A stretch of DNA of 64,000 bases, taken from contig CAUJJP010000217.1 in NCBI GenBank assembly GCA_963205525.1, forward strand, positions 4,867 through 68,866. Direction: 5' to 3'. Below are positions 1 through 8,829 of the stretch, piece by piece. This DNA comes from Pseudomonadota bacterium (GTDB lineage: Bacteria > Pseudomonadota > Gammaproteobacteria > Burkholderiales > Burkholderiaceae). Both the position numbers and the translations under genes were made by a program. Under the pieces are notes generated by a model. That model saw only the letters and a program-made list of their open reading frames with translations, searched no databases and was not told the origin of the DNA. Numbering within the stretch: position 1 is the first letter of the stretch; every line of letters begins with the position of its first letter.

Positions 1-459
1 AGCCTCGCCTTCGCCGCGCCGCCGACCCCGGCGCCGGTTGCGCCGCCGACCCTCCCGCGGCTGCGCATCATCACCGGCGCCCTCGCTGCCGTCCTCGTTG
101 CCACCGTCGTCGCCGCCTTGCGCGCCGCGCTCGTCATCGACGCGCCGCTCGGAAGCCGATGGCGCCGCATCCTGCATGGGCGCGGGCTCGGCGACGGCCG
201 TCGGCGCCCGTACCGGCTCGGCGTCGACGGCGGCTGTCGCTGCACCAGCGGCTGGCACCTCGGCTGGCACCTCCGCGGGCATCTCGGACGGCGCATCGGC
301 CGCGACATCGGCCGCGACAACGGCCGTCTTTCGGCGCGGCGCACGGCGCTTGCGTGCCGGCGCTGCGGCGGCATCGGTGCTGGCCTGGGTGTCGGGCGCC
401 AGTGCGGCCGACTCGGGGGCGGTCTCGGGGGCGGGGCTGTGGTCGTCGCTGGGCATCAT
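1..459 (-). CDS. rluB: Pseudouridine synthase RluB-like, N-terminal part (runs off the window)
   Basis: The frame opens at ATG 459 and stays open for 153 codons to the window edge. Its ATG overlaps the scpB stop as ATGA, so the two genes are translationally coupled. The visible part is low complexity: Ala/Pro/Glu-rich, with basic patches such as KRRAPRRK and [11 protein letters not shown]. No S4 or catalytic domain is reached. In Burkholderiales scpB is usually followed by the 23S rRNA pseudouridine(2605) synthase gene, which often carries exactly this kind of long basic, disordered N-terminal extension. The name therefore rests on gene order and composition, not on a recognised domain. Another protein with a disordered N-terminus cannot be excluded. 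Confidence 0.55.
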   Translation of the reverse strand, partial: MMPSDDHSPAPETAPESAALAPDTQASTDAAAAPARKRRAPRRKTAVVAADVAADAPSEMPAEVPAEVPAAGAATAAVDAEPVRAPTAVAEPAPMQDAAPSASERRVDDERGAQGGDDGGNEDGSEGAGDDAQPREGRRRNRRRGRRRGEGEA

Positions 460-1187
460 GGTGGCGTCTCTGTGTCGGTCGTGGCGGCAGCGGCCGAAGG
501 TGCTGCGCTGGTTTCGTCGGCGCTGTCAGCGTCGCCGGCTTCGTCGGTGGCGTTGTTGTCGTCGGCGTGATCCGTGTCCGCAGGCTCGCCGTCCAGCGGC
601 AGCAAGGCCTGGTCGCCGACCTTCGGCGCGGACGGCTCCTGCGCCGCCAGCAGCTCGGCAGCGGCGGCAATGCCGCCCGCGGCCTGCAGCGGCGGAAGCT
701 GAGAGAGGCTGTGCAATCCCAGGTCGTCAAGGAACTGCGCCGTGGTGGCGTACAGCGCGGGGCGGCCCGGCGTCTCGCGGTAGCCGATGGCCTCTATCCA
801 GCCGCGGTCCTCGAGCTGCTTGACGATCTGGCTGCCCACCGTGACGCCGCGGATGTCCTCGATGTCGCCGCGCGTCACCGGCTGCCGGTAGGCGACGATG
901 GCCAGGGTCTCCAGCACCGCGCGCGAATAGCGCGGTGGCTTCTCCGGATGCAGCCGTTCCAGGTAGACGTGCATCTCCGGCCGACTCTGGAAGCGCCAGC
1001 CCGAGGCCAGCGTGACCAGCTCGACGCCGCGTCCGGCCCAGTCGGCCGCGATCTCGTCGAGCAGGCCGCGCAGGGTGTCGGCGCCGACCTGGTCGTCAAA
1101 CAACTGCCTGAGCTCGCGCAAAGGCAGCGGATTGGACGCACAGATGAGCGCGGTCTCCAGGACGCGTTTCGCATCCGATGTGTTCAT
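456..1187 (-). CDS. scpB: Segregation and condensation protein B
   Basis: This 243-residue protein is the ScpB subunit of the SMC-ScpA-ScpB (condensin-like) complex that organises and separates the chromosome. Residues 1-165 hold the two winged-helix domains typical of ScpB, including the family signatures [19 protein letters not shown] and [12 protein letters not shown]. The last 60 or so residues form an acidic Ala/Asp-rich tail ([19 protein letters not shown]), which is common in beta-proteobacterial ScpB and probably disordered. The start at 1187 gives the usual [11 protein letters not shown] beginning. The gene is coupled by ATGA to the rluB-like gene downstream. scpA would be expected nearby but is not in the window. 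Confidence 0.95.
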   Translation of the reverse strand: MNTSDAKRVLETALICASNPLPLRELRQLFDDQVGADTLRGLLDEIAADWAGRGVELVTLASGWRFQSRPEMHVYLERLHPEKPPRYSRAVLETLAIVAYRQPVTRGDIEDIRGVTVGSQIVKQLEDRGWIEAIGYRETPGRPALYATTAQFLDDLGLHSLSQLPPLQAAGGIAAAAELLAAQEPSAPKVGDQALLPLDGEPADTDHADDNNATDEAGDADSADETSAAPSAAAATTDTETPP

Positions 1188-1380
1188 GCCAGTCCAGGTC
1201 CAGGGGGCGTGTCGACGCGCAAGGCTGTGGCGCTCGACTCGACCGGGCGGGTGGAAGCCGGGCTACCCGGGCGCAATCCACCGGCGGGGGTGTGGGCTCA
1301 GACTCCTGCGCGACACACGGTCTCTCGCGGGCGCCCGGCACTCGGCAACGGGCTTGCGGCTCACACCTCTCGTCAGGCGC

Positions 1381-2379
1381 TCATTCTAGCGCCTCGGGCG
1401 CGCCCAGTGCATGCCAGGCGGCGGCGAAGTCGGGCGGCGGCGCGCAGCTCACGGCCAGCGGCGTACCGTGCACCGGATGGTCCAGCGCCAGCCGCCAGGC
1501 GTGCAGGCCCTGGCGCTGCAGGCCGAGCGCAGGTCGCCCGCCGTACAAGGCATCGGCCACCAGCGGATGGCCGCGCTGCGCGAGGTGGACCCGGATCTGG
1601 TGCGTGCGCCCGGTGTGCAGGGCACAGCGCAGGGCGCTGAAGCCGTCGGCGCTGACCAGCGCCTGCACGTCGGTGCGCGCCGGCTTGCCGCCTGCCACCA
1701 CCGCCATGCGCAGGCGCGACACCGGGTCGCGCCCGATCGGCGCCTCGATGCTGAAGGGCGCGCCGTCGAGCACACCGTGCGCGATCGCCAGGTAGCGGCG
1801 CTGCACGCGCCGCTCGGCGATCGCACGCACCAGCGCCGTCACCGCCTGCAGCGTCTTGCCGACCAGCATCACGCCCGAGGTGTCCTTGTCCAGCCGGTGC
1901 ACGATGCCGGCGCGCGGCAGCCGCGCCGCCTCGGCGTGGCGCGCCAGCAGGCCGTTGAGCAGGGTGCCGGACCAGTGGCCCGCCGCCGGGTGCACGACCA
2001 GCCCGGCCGGCTTGTCCAGCACCAGCAGGTGCTCGTCCTCCCACAAGGCCTGGATCGCCATCGGCTGCGGGTGGAAGGCGCGGCTCTCGTCGGTGGGCAT
2101 GAGCTCGACCGCCAGCTCCTGGCCGACGCGCAGCTTGCGCGCGCGCAGCGTGGCCGGCACGCCGTCCAGCCGCACGTGGCCGCGCTCGACCAGCGCCTGC
2201 AGCCAGGTGCGCGAGAACTCAGGCACCCGCGCCGCCAGCACCTTGTCCAGGCGCTGGCCGTGCTCGGCCGCCGTCACCGGCGCGCTGCGCTGCTCGGGTA
2301 CGTCGCGCAGGTCCTCGGGCTCGTGCGCCGGATCGGTCGCGTCGGCGGGGCCGCCCGGGGGTGCCTCCCTATAATCCAT
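1381..2379 (-). CDS. rluD: 23S rRNA pseudouridine synthase RluD
   Basis: This 332-residue enzyme isomerises uridines in helix 69 of 23S rRNA. An S4 RNA-binding domain lies at about residues 35-95 (QRLDKVLA, VRLDGVPA). The catalytic domain follows, with the family motif HRLDKDTSG and catalytic Asp at residue 164. The nearby LDKPAGLVVHPAAGH block is typical of the RluA/RluC/RluD family. RluD rather than RluC is chosen because of the divergent bamD neighbour, a frequent pairing in proteobacteria. The start used (2379) has no clear ribosome-binding site, and a TATAAT box for the divergent gene lies directly beside it, so a start further inside the first 30 residues, before the S4 domain, is possible. 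Confidence 0.92.
   Translation of the reverse strand: MDYREAPPGGPADATDPAHEPEDLRDVPEQRSAPVTAAEHGQRLDKVLAARVPEFSRTWLQALVERGHVRLDGVPATLRARKLRVGQELAVELMPTDESRAFHPQPMAIQALWEDEHLLVLDKPAGLVVHPAAGHWSGTLLNGLLARHAEAARLPRAGIVHRLDKDTSGVMLVGKTLQAVTALVRAIAERRVQRRYLAIAHGVLDGAPFSIEAPIGRDPVSRLRMAVVAGGKPARTDVQALVSADGFSALRCALHTGRTHQIRVHLAQRGHPLVADALYGGRPALGLQRQGLHAWRLALDHPVHGTPLAVSCAPPPDFAAAWHALGAPEALE
2370..2375 (+). promoter_or_regulatory. Probable -10 box for bamD
   Basis: A perfect TATAAT stands out in very GC-rich DNA, 48 bases upstream of the bamD start. No convincing -35 box is visible at the normal spacing. Transcription would begin near 2382 and give a leader of about 40 bases. The box overlaps the proposed rluD start on the other strand. 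Confidence 0.45.
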
Positions 2380-2423
2380 GGCTGCATTGTCCGCGAGCGC
2401 CGCCCGGCGCGCCTTCGTCGCCC

Positions 2424-3230
2424 ATGAGTCTGCGCCCGTACTTGCACGCCTGGCCCGCTGCGGCAGCCCTGGCCTGCACCCTGCTGCTCACCGCCTGCGC
2501 CGGCGGCTCCAAGCGCCCCGGCGAGCAGACCGCCGAGGAAGCCTACGCCGAGGCGCGCAGCGACCTCGACAACGGCGCCTACGACGCCGCGATCCGCAAC
2601 CTCGCGCGCGTGGAGGCCCTCGGCGGCGGCACCCTGATCTCGCAGCAGGCGCTGCTGGACAAGGCCTACGCGCAATGGCGTTCCGGCGAGCGCGAGGACG
2701 CGATCGCGACCCTGGACCGCTTCATCAAGTTCCACCCCTCCAGCCCGGCCTACGACTACGCGCTGTACCTGCGCGGCCTGGTCAATTTCAACGACGACCT
2801 CGGGCTGCTGGGCAAGATTTCGCGCCAGGACCTGTCCGAGCGCGACCAGCAGGCCTCGCGCGACGCCTACCAGTCGTTCAAGCTGCTCACCGACCAGTTT
2901 CCCGACTCCAAGTACAGCGCCGATGCCCGCCTGCGCATGGCCTACATCGTCAACGCGCTGGCCAAGCACGAGGTCCACGCGGCGCGCTACTACTACCGCC
3001 GCGGCGCCTACCTGGCGGCGGCGAACCGCGCGCAGCACGCGATCAAGGATTTCCAGAACGCGCCCGCGAGCGAAGAGGCCCTCTACATCCTGGCGCGCAG
3101 CTACGACAAGCTGGGCCTGACCGAGCTGCGCGACGGCGCCGACCGCGTGCTCAAGCTCAACTTCCCCGACAGCCGCTACCTGCGCGACGGCCTGCTGCTG
3201 CCCGAGCGCGCCTGGTGGCAGTTCTGGTGA
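2424..3230 (+). CDS. bamD: Outer membrane protein assembly factor BamD (lipoprotein)
   Basis: This 268-residue lipoprotein is the essential BamD subunit of the Bam complex, which folds beta-barrel proteins into the outer membrane. The start at 2424 gives a clean type II signal sequence with lipobox LLTAC (Cys at residue 24). Starts further upstream would add a proline-rich stretch in front of it. The mature protein is made of TPR-like helices (AEEAYAEARSDLDNGAYDAA, YILARSYDKLGL), as in BamD/ComL, and the length is normal for the family. It is divergent from rluD and convergent with the helicase gene, with only 24 bases between the two stops. Confidence 0.95.
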   Translation: MSLRPYLHAWPAAAALACTLLLTACAGGSKRPGEQTAEEAYAEARSDLDNGAYDAAIRNLARVEALGGGTLISQQALLDKAYAQWRSGEREDAIATLDRFIKFHPSSPAYDYALYLRGLVNFNDDLGLLGKISRQDLSERDQQASRDAYQSFKLLTDQFPDSKYSADARLRMAYIVNALAKHEVHAARYYYRRGAYLAAANRAQHAIKDFQNAPASEEALYILARSYDKLGLTELRDGADRVLKLNFPDSRYLRDGLLLPERAWWQFW

Positions 3231-3254
3231 ACTGACGGTGCGGGCGGCGCGGCT

Positions 3255-5222
3255 TCAGGCCGTCACGTCGTCGGCCAGCAGCGCCAGCCAGTCGCGGACC
3301 TGGGATTCGTCTTCGATCTCGCCCATCGGCGGCAGGGCGGCGAGCAGGCGCGCGCCGTAGCGCGATTCGCGCAGCCGCGGGTCGCACAGCACGAGCAGGC
3401 CGCGGTCGCTCTCGGTGCGGATCAGCCGTCCCGCGCCCTGCTTGAGCGCCACCGCCGCCTCGGCCACGAAGTAGGCGTCGAACGGATCCTGGCCCTGCGC
3501 GCGCAGCTGGCGCACGCGCGCCTGCACCAGCGGGTCGTTCGGCGGCGGGAAGGGCAGCTTGTCGATCAGCACGCATTGCAAGGCATCGCCCGGCATGTCT
3601 ATGCCTTCCCAGAAGCTGTGCGAGCCCACCAGCATCCGGCCTTGGCCGTCGCCGAAACGCTGCAGCAGGGCGCGCCGGGGCTCGCTGCCCTGCACCAGTA
3701 TCTGCAAGTCGCTCGTGTGCCGCTGCAGCCAGGCCTGGGCCGCCTCGGCGATGGCCGGCAGCACGCGCAAGGTGGTGGTGAGGACGAAGCAGCGCCCGCC
3801 CAGGCGATGCGCCAGCCGCGCCGCCAGGATGCCCACCGCCGCCGGGTGGCCGGGCTCCTGCGGTGAAGGCATGCGCCGCGGCACCCAGCGTCGGGCCTGC
3901 GCCGGGTAGTCGAAGGGGCTGCCCAGGCAGAGGTGGACCGCGTCCTCCAGCCCGGTGCTGCGCGTGAACCAGGCCAGGTCTTCACCGTCGCCCAGGGTGG
4001 CGGAGGTGAAGATCCAGGCCCGTGGCGCTTTCTGGCGCTGCTCGGTCAGCATGGCGCGGATGTCCAGCGGCGACTCGACCAGGCGTGCCTGGTGCGGCGT
4101 GAGGTCGACCCAGCGCACATGGTCGGCCGGCAACTCGGCGGCAAAGCGGCTGGCGCAGGACTGCAGCTCCTGGCAGCGCTGCACCAGACGCTCGAAGTCG
4201 GCCGCCGCGCCCTGCATGGCCGCAGCTGCGGCGGCGGCAGCGGCAGCCGCCTCACCCAACGCCGCCAGTGCCGGCCCCAGCGCCTGCTGGCATTCCTCGA
4301 AGCGCAGCTTGAGGGTGCCGCGCAGCTCCAGACGATCGCCGGCCGCGGCCAGTCGCAGCTCGCGCGCGCGCAGCTCCAGCGCCGCCGTCAAGCCCTGCCA
4401 GTCCTGCAGTCCGCGTGCGTGCAGCAGGCCGGCGGTCAGCAGGTCGCGCGCCAGCTCCAGCACCTGGGCGCTGGAGAGTTGCTGGCCGAGGAACTGCACC
4501 CCGGCTTCGACGAGCTGGTGCGCCTCGTCGAACACCGCCGCGTCCACCGTCGGCAGCAGCTCGGCGACGCCGCTGTCGCGCAAAGCCAGGTCGGCGAAGA
4601 ACAGGTGGTGGTTGACGACCACCAGGTCGGCCGCCATCGCCTCCCGGCGCGCCGCCACGACGTGGCAGCGCGCGTAGTCCGGGCAGTCGCTGCCCAGGCA
4701 GTTCTCGCGCGTGGAGCTCACCAGCGGGATCACCGGCGAGCGCTCGTCCAGGCCCTCCACCTCGGCCAGGTCGCCGCTGCGCGTGGCCTGGGCCCAGGTC
4801 TCGACGCGTGCGAGCTGGCGCACCGCGCGCCGATCCGGCAGCTGCGCCGTCAGGCGCGCCTGCGCCAGCCGGTGCAGGCACAGGTAGCTGGAGCGGCCCT
4901 TGAGCAGCGCCAGCGTGAGCGGCACGCCCAGCGCTTCGCGCAGGCGCGGCAGGTCGCGCAGGAAGAGCTGGTCCTGCAGGCTCTTGGTGGCGGTGCTGAC
5001 GAGCGCGCGCGAGCCTGCCAGCAGCAGCGGCACCAGGTAGGCGAAGGTCTTGCCGACCCCGGTGCCGGCCTCGGCGACGAGCGAGGAACGCGACTGCAGC
5101 GCCTGCGCCACCGCCTCGGCGAGCCGGGTCTGGGCCTGGCGCGGGCGAAAGCCGGGCTCCTGGCGTGCCAGCGCACCCGCCGGGGCGAAGGCCTCGGCCA
5201 CCTGTTGCCGCAGGTCCTGCAC
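3255..5222 (-). CDS. ATP-dependent DNA helicase, DinG/YoaA family (iron-sulfur)
   Basis: This 655-residue superfamily 2 helicase belongs to the XPD-like group of 5'-3' DNA helicases with an iron-sulfur cluster. The Walker A motif AEAGTGVGKT lies near residue 50, and the DEAH box appears as FDEAHQL. Four cysteines placed like the cluster ligands (SYLC, then NCLGSDC and ARC) lie between the two. Late helicase motifs are present: GSHSFWEGIDMPG and, near the end, LKQGAGRLIRTESDRG. E. coli YoaA resembles it more than DinG in length, so a role in tolerating replication damage is likely. A YdcH-like gene follows closely upstream on the same strand. Confidence 0.9.
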   Translation of the reverse strand: MQDLRQQVAEAFAPAGALARQEPGFRPRQAQTRLAEAVAQALQSRSSLVAEAGTGVGKTFAYLVPLLLAGSRALVSTATKSLQDQLFLRDLPRLREALGVPLTLALLKGRSSYLCLHRLAQARLTAQLPDRRAVRQLARVETWAQATRSGDLAEVEGLDERSPVIPLVSSTRENCLGSDCPDYARCHVVAARREAMAADLVVVNHHLFFADLALRDSGVAELLPTVDAAVFDEAHQLVEAGVQFLGQQLSSAQVLELARDLLTAGLLHARGLQDWQGLTAALELRARELRLAAAGDRLELRGTLKLRFEECQQALGPALAALGEAAAAAAAAAAAMQGAAADFERLVQRCQELQSCASRFAAELPADHVRWVDLTPHQARLVESPLDIRAMLTEQRQKAPRAWIFTSATLGDGEDLAWFTRSTGLEDAVHLCLGSPFDYPAQARRWVPRRMPSPQEPGHPAAVGILAARLAHRLGGRCFVLTTTLRVLPAIAEAAQAWLQRHTSDLQILVQGSEPRRALLQRFGDGQGRMLVGSHSFWEGIDMPGDALQCVLIDKLPFPPPNDPLVQARVRQLRAQGQDPFDAYFVAEAAVALKQGAGRLIRTESDRGLLVLCDPRLRESRYGARLLAALPPMGEIEDESQVRDWLALLADDVTA

Positions 5223-5228
5223 GGGCTC

Positions 5229-5432
5229 TCAGGCCGGCTCGGGCGGATCGAGCTCGCCTTCCAGGCGCGCGATCAGGTCGCGCAGCACGAGCCGGCGCTT
5301 CTTCAGCCGCTGCAGGGTGAGTTCGTCGATCGTCGGGTCGGCGGCACTGCGGTCGATCAGGCTGTCCAGGTCCGCATGCTCCATGCGCAGCTCGATGAGG
5401 CGACGATGCGGGGAATGCAGGTTCTCTTCCAT
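5229..5432 (-). CDS. YdcH family protein (DUF465)
   Basis: This small protein of 67 residues is predicted to be mostly helical. The central pattern LDSLIDRSAADPTIDELTLQRLKKRRLVLRDLIARLE matches the YdcH/DUF465 family in shape: charged heptad-like helices ending in a K-K-R-R-L stretch. These proteins are widespread in proteobacteria and have no settled function. The gene lies 6 bases upstream of the helicase gene on the same strand, so the two are probably co-transcribed. No membrane segment or signal peptide is present. Confidence 0.8.
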   Translation of the reverse strand: MEENLHSPHRRLIELRMEHADLDSLIDRSAADPTIDELTLQRLKKRRLVLRDLIARLEGELDPPEPA

Positions 5433-5457
5433 GGCGAGCCGGTGCGTGGCCCGAGTT

Positions 5458-5463
5458 TATAGT
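5458..5463 (+). promoter_or_regulatory. Possible -10 box just upstream of the PP2C-like gene
   Basis: TATAGT lies 10 bases before the ATG at 5473, in otherwise GC-rich sequence. If used, transcription would begin at or next to the start codon and give a leaderless or nearly leaderless mRNA. That would fit the absence of a Shine-Dalgarno sequence here. No -35 box is evident. Confidence 0.35.
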
Positions 5464-5472
5464 CGCCCCCCG

Positions 5473-6237
5473 ATGAGCGTGATCCCGTTTCGCCTGACCG
5501 CCGCCACCGGCATCCACCGCGGTGACCGGGCCTACCAGCAAGACCAGGTCGAAGTTCTGATGCACGGCCGGGTCGCCGGCTGTGCGCTTGCGGTGCTGGG
5601 CCACGGCCTGGGGGGCAAGAGCGGCGGCCGCAAGGCCGCCCCCCAGGGGCTGCAGACCGCGCCCCCGCTGTTCGAGCGCGTCGTCCCGGGCAAGGACGAC
5701 GGCCCGGACCTGCTGAAGGCGCTGGTCGACGAATCGCACCTGATGATCAAGCTGACCGCGATCACCGCCGAGGAGGAGCCGCACAGCACGGTGGCCGCCT
5801 TCCTGGTCGGCCCCGACCTGCGCTGCCACGCCGCGCACGCCGGCGACTCGCGCATCTACCACTACCGGGGCGCCCAGATGCTGGGCCGCACGAGCGACCA
5901 TTCCTTCGTCCAGAAGCTGGTCGACGAGGGCCAGATCAGCGAGGAGCAGGCCAACACCCACCCGCAGTCCAACCTGCTCACCGGCTGCCTGGGCACCCAC
6001 CAGGACCCCCCGCACACGCCCTGGCAGCTCGAACCGGTGCAGCCGGGCGACACCCTGCTGGCCTGCAGCGACGGCCTGTGGCACTACTTCACGCCGCAGG
6101 AGATGGGCGCCATCGTGCACGCCCTGCCACCGCGCGAGGCCTGCGAGATGCTGGTGACCAAGGCGCGTCAACGCGCGCGCGGCGGCGGCGACAACCTGTC
6201 GATCGCGCTCGTGCGGGTGGACCCGCTGCGCAGCTGA
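5473..6237 (+). CDS. PP2C-like serine/threonine phosphatase with an altered metal-binding motif
   Basis: This 254-residue protein has the PP2C phosphatase layout: RGDRAYQQDQ near residue 16, HAGDSRIYHYR with Asp125, CSDGLW with Asp200, and GGGDNLS with Asp240. These normally bind the two metal ions in the active site. The second motif, normally VADGMGG, reads LGHGLGG here, so the first metal-binding Asp is His44. The next stretch (KAAPQGLQTAPP) also looks unlike the usual helix. The enzyme may be inactive or altered, or the region may contain base-call errors, since a one-base shift pair (gccgac to ggccac) would account for the Asp. The frame stays open throughout. The start at 5473 was preferred to upstream in-frame starts because homologous-looking sequence begins there. 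Confidence 0.8.
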   Translation: MSVIPFRLTAATGIHRGDRAYQQDQVEVLMHGRVAGCALAVLGHGLGGKSGGRKAAPQGLQTAPPLFERVVPGKDDGPDLLKALVDESHLMIKLTAITAEEEPHSTVAAFLVGPDLRCHAAHAGDSRIYHYRGAQMLGRTSDHSFVQKLVDEGQISEEQANTHPQSNLLTGCLGTHQDPPHTPWQLEPVQPGDTLLACSDGLWHYFTPQEMGAIVHALPPREACEMLVTKARQRARGGGDNLSIALVRVDPLRS

Positions 6238-6280
6238 TCGGCCGGTGCCGGCAGCGCAGCTGATCGGCCGGCGCCGGCAG
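6229..6280 (+). repeat. 26-bp tandem duplication across the PP2C stop codon
   Basis: Two adjacent 26-base copies (6229-6254 and 6255-6280) differ at one base and contain the final codons and TGA of the phosphatase gene. The second copy therefore repeats the stop. Each copy carries a GGCCGG/CCGGC-rich inverted core. It looks like a recent slippage duplication. Confidence 0.75.
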
Positions 6281-6294
6281 CGCCGGCCGCGCGC

Positions 6295-7392
6295 TCAGGT
6301 CAGCGAGGTGTCGACCTCGCGCCGCGCCAGCGCCAGGTACTCGGCCGACTGCATCTCCTGCAGCCGCGAGACGGTGCGCGGGAACTCGTGCGCCAGCGGG
6401 CCCTCGGTGTAGAGCTGCGCGGCCGGCACCGCGGCCGACAGGATGAGCTTGACGCGCCGGTCGTACAGCACGTCGACCAGCCAGGTGAAGCGCCGCGCCT
6501 CGCTCGCCAGCCGCGGCGGCATCTGCGGCACGCCCGACAGCAGCACGGTGTGAAAGCGCGACGCGATCTCGAGATAGTCGTTCTGCGAGCGCGGGCCGCC
6601 GCACAGGGTGGCGAAGTCGAACCACACCACGCCGCCGGCACGCCGGCGTGCCGCCAGCGTGCGCTGCTCGATGTGCATCACGGGGTCCTCGTCGCGCGCT
6701 TCCGAGAGCTCGCCGAAGGCCTGCGCCAGCGCAGCGTCGGCCGCCGGCCCGAGCGGGCAGTGGTAGAGCTGCAGGTGCTCGAAGCTGCGCTGGCGGTAGT
6801 CGGTGCCGGCGTCGACGTTGATGACCTCCATCTGCTGCTCCAGCAGCTCGATCGCCGGCAGGATGCGGTCGCGGTGCAGCCCGTTCGGATACAGGCCGCG
6901 CGGCTCGAAGTTGGAGGTGGTGACGATGCTGACCCGGTTCGCGAACAAGGCCTCCAGCAGCCGGTGCAGGATCATCGCGTCGGTCACGTCGGCGACGTGG
7001 AACTCGTCGAAGCAGATGAGCCGGAAGCGCCGCGCGATGCGCTGGCCCAGCACCTGCAGCGGGTCCGCCGTGCCCTTGAGCTCCTGCAGCTCGCGGTGCA
7101 CCTCGCGCATGAACTCATGGAAGTGCAGCCGCGTCTTGCGCGTCAGCGGCACGGCCTGGAAGAAGCAGTCCATCAGGAAGCTCTTGCCGCGTCCGACGCC
7201 GCCCCACATGTAGACGCCGCGCGGGATCGCCGGGCGCAACAGCAGCTTGGTCAGGGCGTTGCCGCGGCGCGCCTTGTAGCTCGCCCACTCGCGCTCGCAG
7301 CGCTCGAGCGCGGCGATCGCGCGCAGCTGCGCCTCGTCGGCGCGGTAGCCGCGCTCGGCGAGGGTGGCTTCGTAGAGGGCGCGGACGGCCAA
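6295..7392 (-). CDS. zapE: Cell division protein ZapE (AFG1-like ATPase)
   Basis: This protein of 365 residues, the usual family length, is an AAA-type ATPase of the AFG1/LACE1 group. In E. coli ZapE associates with the Z ring late in division. The Walker A motif GGVGRGKS is at about 64-71 and Walker B is CFDEFHV. The family hallmarks HFHEFMREVH and TSNFEPRGLYPNGL are present. The frame stays open far upstream through lpdA, but homologous sequence begins at V-R-A-L-Y-E, so the TTG at 7392 is the best available start. It has no strong ribosome-binding site and lies 9 bases beyond the lpdA stop, so translation may depend on lpdA. It is the last gene of the sucA operon. Confidence 0.9.
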   Translation of the reverse strand: MAVRALYEATLAERGYRADEAQLRAIAALERCEREWASYKARRGNALTKLLLRPAIPRGVYMWGGVGRGKSFLMDCFFQAVPLTRKTRLHFHEFMREVHRELQELKGTADPLQVLGQRIARRFRLICFDEFHVADVTDAMILHRLLEALFANRVSIVTTSNFEPRGLYPNGLHRDRILPAIELLEQQMEVINVDAGTDYRQRSFEHLQLYHCPLGPAADAALAQAFGELSEARDEDPVMHIEQRTLAARRRAGGVVWFDFATLCGGPRSQNDYLEIASRFHTVLLSGVPQMPPRLASEARRFTWLVDVLYDRRVKLILSAAVPAAQLYTEGPLAHEFPRTVSRLQEMQSAEYLALARREVDTSLT

Positions 7393-7400
7393 GCCGCGGC

Positions 7401-8819
7401 TCAGAAGTTCAGGGTCCGCTTGTCGACCGCGAGCGCGGCTTCCTTCATCGACTCGCCCAGGCTCGGGTGGGCGTGGCAGATGCGCGCGATGTCCTCGCTG
7501 CTGGCGCGGAAGGCCATCGCCACGCAGGCCTCGGCGATCAGCTCGCTGGCCAGCGGGCCGACGATGTGCACGCCCAGGATCTCGTCGGTCTGCGCGTCGG
7601 CGAGGAACTTCACGAAGCCGGTCGTGTCGCCCATCGCACGCGCGCGGCCGTTGGCCATGAAGGGGAAGCTGCCCGCCTTGAAGGCGCGGCCGGCGGCCTG
7701 CAACTGCTGCTCGGTCTGGCCCACCCAGGCGATCTCGGGGCTGGTGTAGATGACCCAGGGCACGAGCCCGAGGTCCACGTGGCCGTGCTGGCCGGCGATG
7801 CGCTCGGCCACCGCCACCCCTTCTTCCTCCGCCTTGTGCGCCAGCATGGGGCCGCGCACCACGTCGCCCACGGCCCAGATGCCCGGCACGCCGGTGCGGC
7901 AGTCGGCGTCGACCGCGATCGCGCCGCGCTCGTCGAGCTTGAGGCCCACCGCCTCGTGGTTCAGGCCGGCGGTGTGCGGCGCGCGGCCGATGGAGACGAT
8001 CAGCTTGTCCACCTCCAGCGTCTGCGCCTGGCCCTTGGCGTCGGTCCAGGCCACGCTGACGCCCTTCTTGGCGATCTTCACCGCGCCCACCTTGACCCCG
8101 AGCTCGATCTTCAGGCCCTGCTTGGCAAAGGCCTTGGCCGCCTCGCGCGCGACCTGCTTGTCCGCCGCGCCGAGGAACTCGGGCAGGCCTTCGAGCACCG
8201 TCACCTCGGCGCCCAGGCGGCGCCAGACCGAACCCATCTCGAGGCCGATCACGCCGGCGCCGATCACGCCCAGGCGCTTGGGCACCGCGTCGATGCGCAG
8301 CGCGCCGTCGTTGCTCAGGATCTTGTCCTCGTCGAAAGACAGGCCGGGCAGCGCGCGCGCGCTCGAGCCGGTGGCCACCACCACCTGCTTGCCGATCAGC
8401 ACCTCGTCGCCGACGCCGACCTGCCAGGCCCCTTCGCTGCCGCCGACGAAGCTGCCGCGGCCATGGAAGAAGCTGACCTTGTTCTTCTTGAACAGGTACA
8501 GGATGCCGTCGTTGTTCTGCTTCACGACCTCGTTCTTGCGCTCGACCATGCGCTTGACGTCGATGCTCAGGTCCTTCAGGCCTATGCCGTGGTCGGCGAA
8601 ATGCTTGGCCGCGTGCTCGTAGTTCTCGCTCGATTGCAGCAGCGCCTTGCTCGGGATGCAGCCCACGTTGGTGCAGGTGCCGCCCGGCGCCGCACCGCCG
8701 CTGGCGTTGCGCCACTCGTCGATGCAGGCGACCTTCAGGCCGAGCTGGGCGCCGCGGATGGCGGCGATGTAGCCGCCGGGGCCGGCGCCGATGACGATGA
8801 GATCGAATGACTGGGACAT
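7401..8819 (-). CDS. lpdA: Dihydrolipoyl dehydrogenase (E3)
   Basis: This 472-residue FAD enzyme reoxidises dihydrolipoamide in the 2-oxoglutarate dehydrogenase complex and passes electrons to NAD+. The N-terminal FAD site is GAGPGGYIAA at residues 11-20. The redox-active disulfide is in GGTCTNVGCIPSK (Cys49 and Cys54). A second dinucleotide-binding site reads GAGVIGLEMGSVWRRLG. The active-site His-Glu pair sits in the C-terminal HAHPSLGE motif. It lies downstream of sucB, with one small gene between them, as in many beta-proteobacteria. Confidence 0.97.
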   Translation of the reverse strand: MSQSFDLIVIGAGPGGYIAAIRGAQLGLKVACIDEWRNASGGAAPGGTCTNVGCIPSKALLQSSENYEHAAKHFADHGIGLKDLSIDVKRMVERKNEVVKQNNDGILYLFKKNKVSFFHGRGSFVGGSEGAWQVGVGDEVLIGKQVVVATGSSARALPGLSFDEDKILSNDGALRIDAVPKRLGVIGAGVIGLEMGSVWRRLGAEVTVLEGLPEFLGAADKQVAREAAKAFAKQGLKIELGVKVGAVKIAKKGVSVAWTDAKGQAQTLEVDKLIVSIGRAPHTAGLNHEAVGLKLDERGAIAVDADCRTGVPGIWAVGDVVRGPMLAHKAEEEGVAVAERIAGQHGHVDLGLVPWVIYTSPEIAWVGQTEQQLQAAGRAFKAGSFPFMANGRARAMGDTTGFVKFLADAQTDEILGVHIVGPLASELIAEACVAMAFRASSEDIARICHAHPSLGESMKEAALAVDKRTLNF

Positions 8820-8829
8820 GGTGGGTTCT

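Noticed and set aside
7393..8715. Upstream extension of ZapE through lpdA
   Set aside because: The frame is open only because GC-rich sequence lacks stops. lpdA is the real gene there, and ZapE similarity begins at the TTG at 7392.
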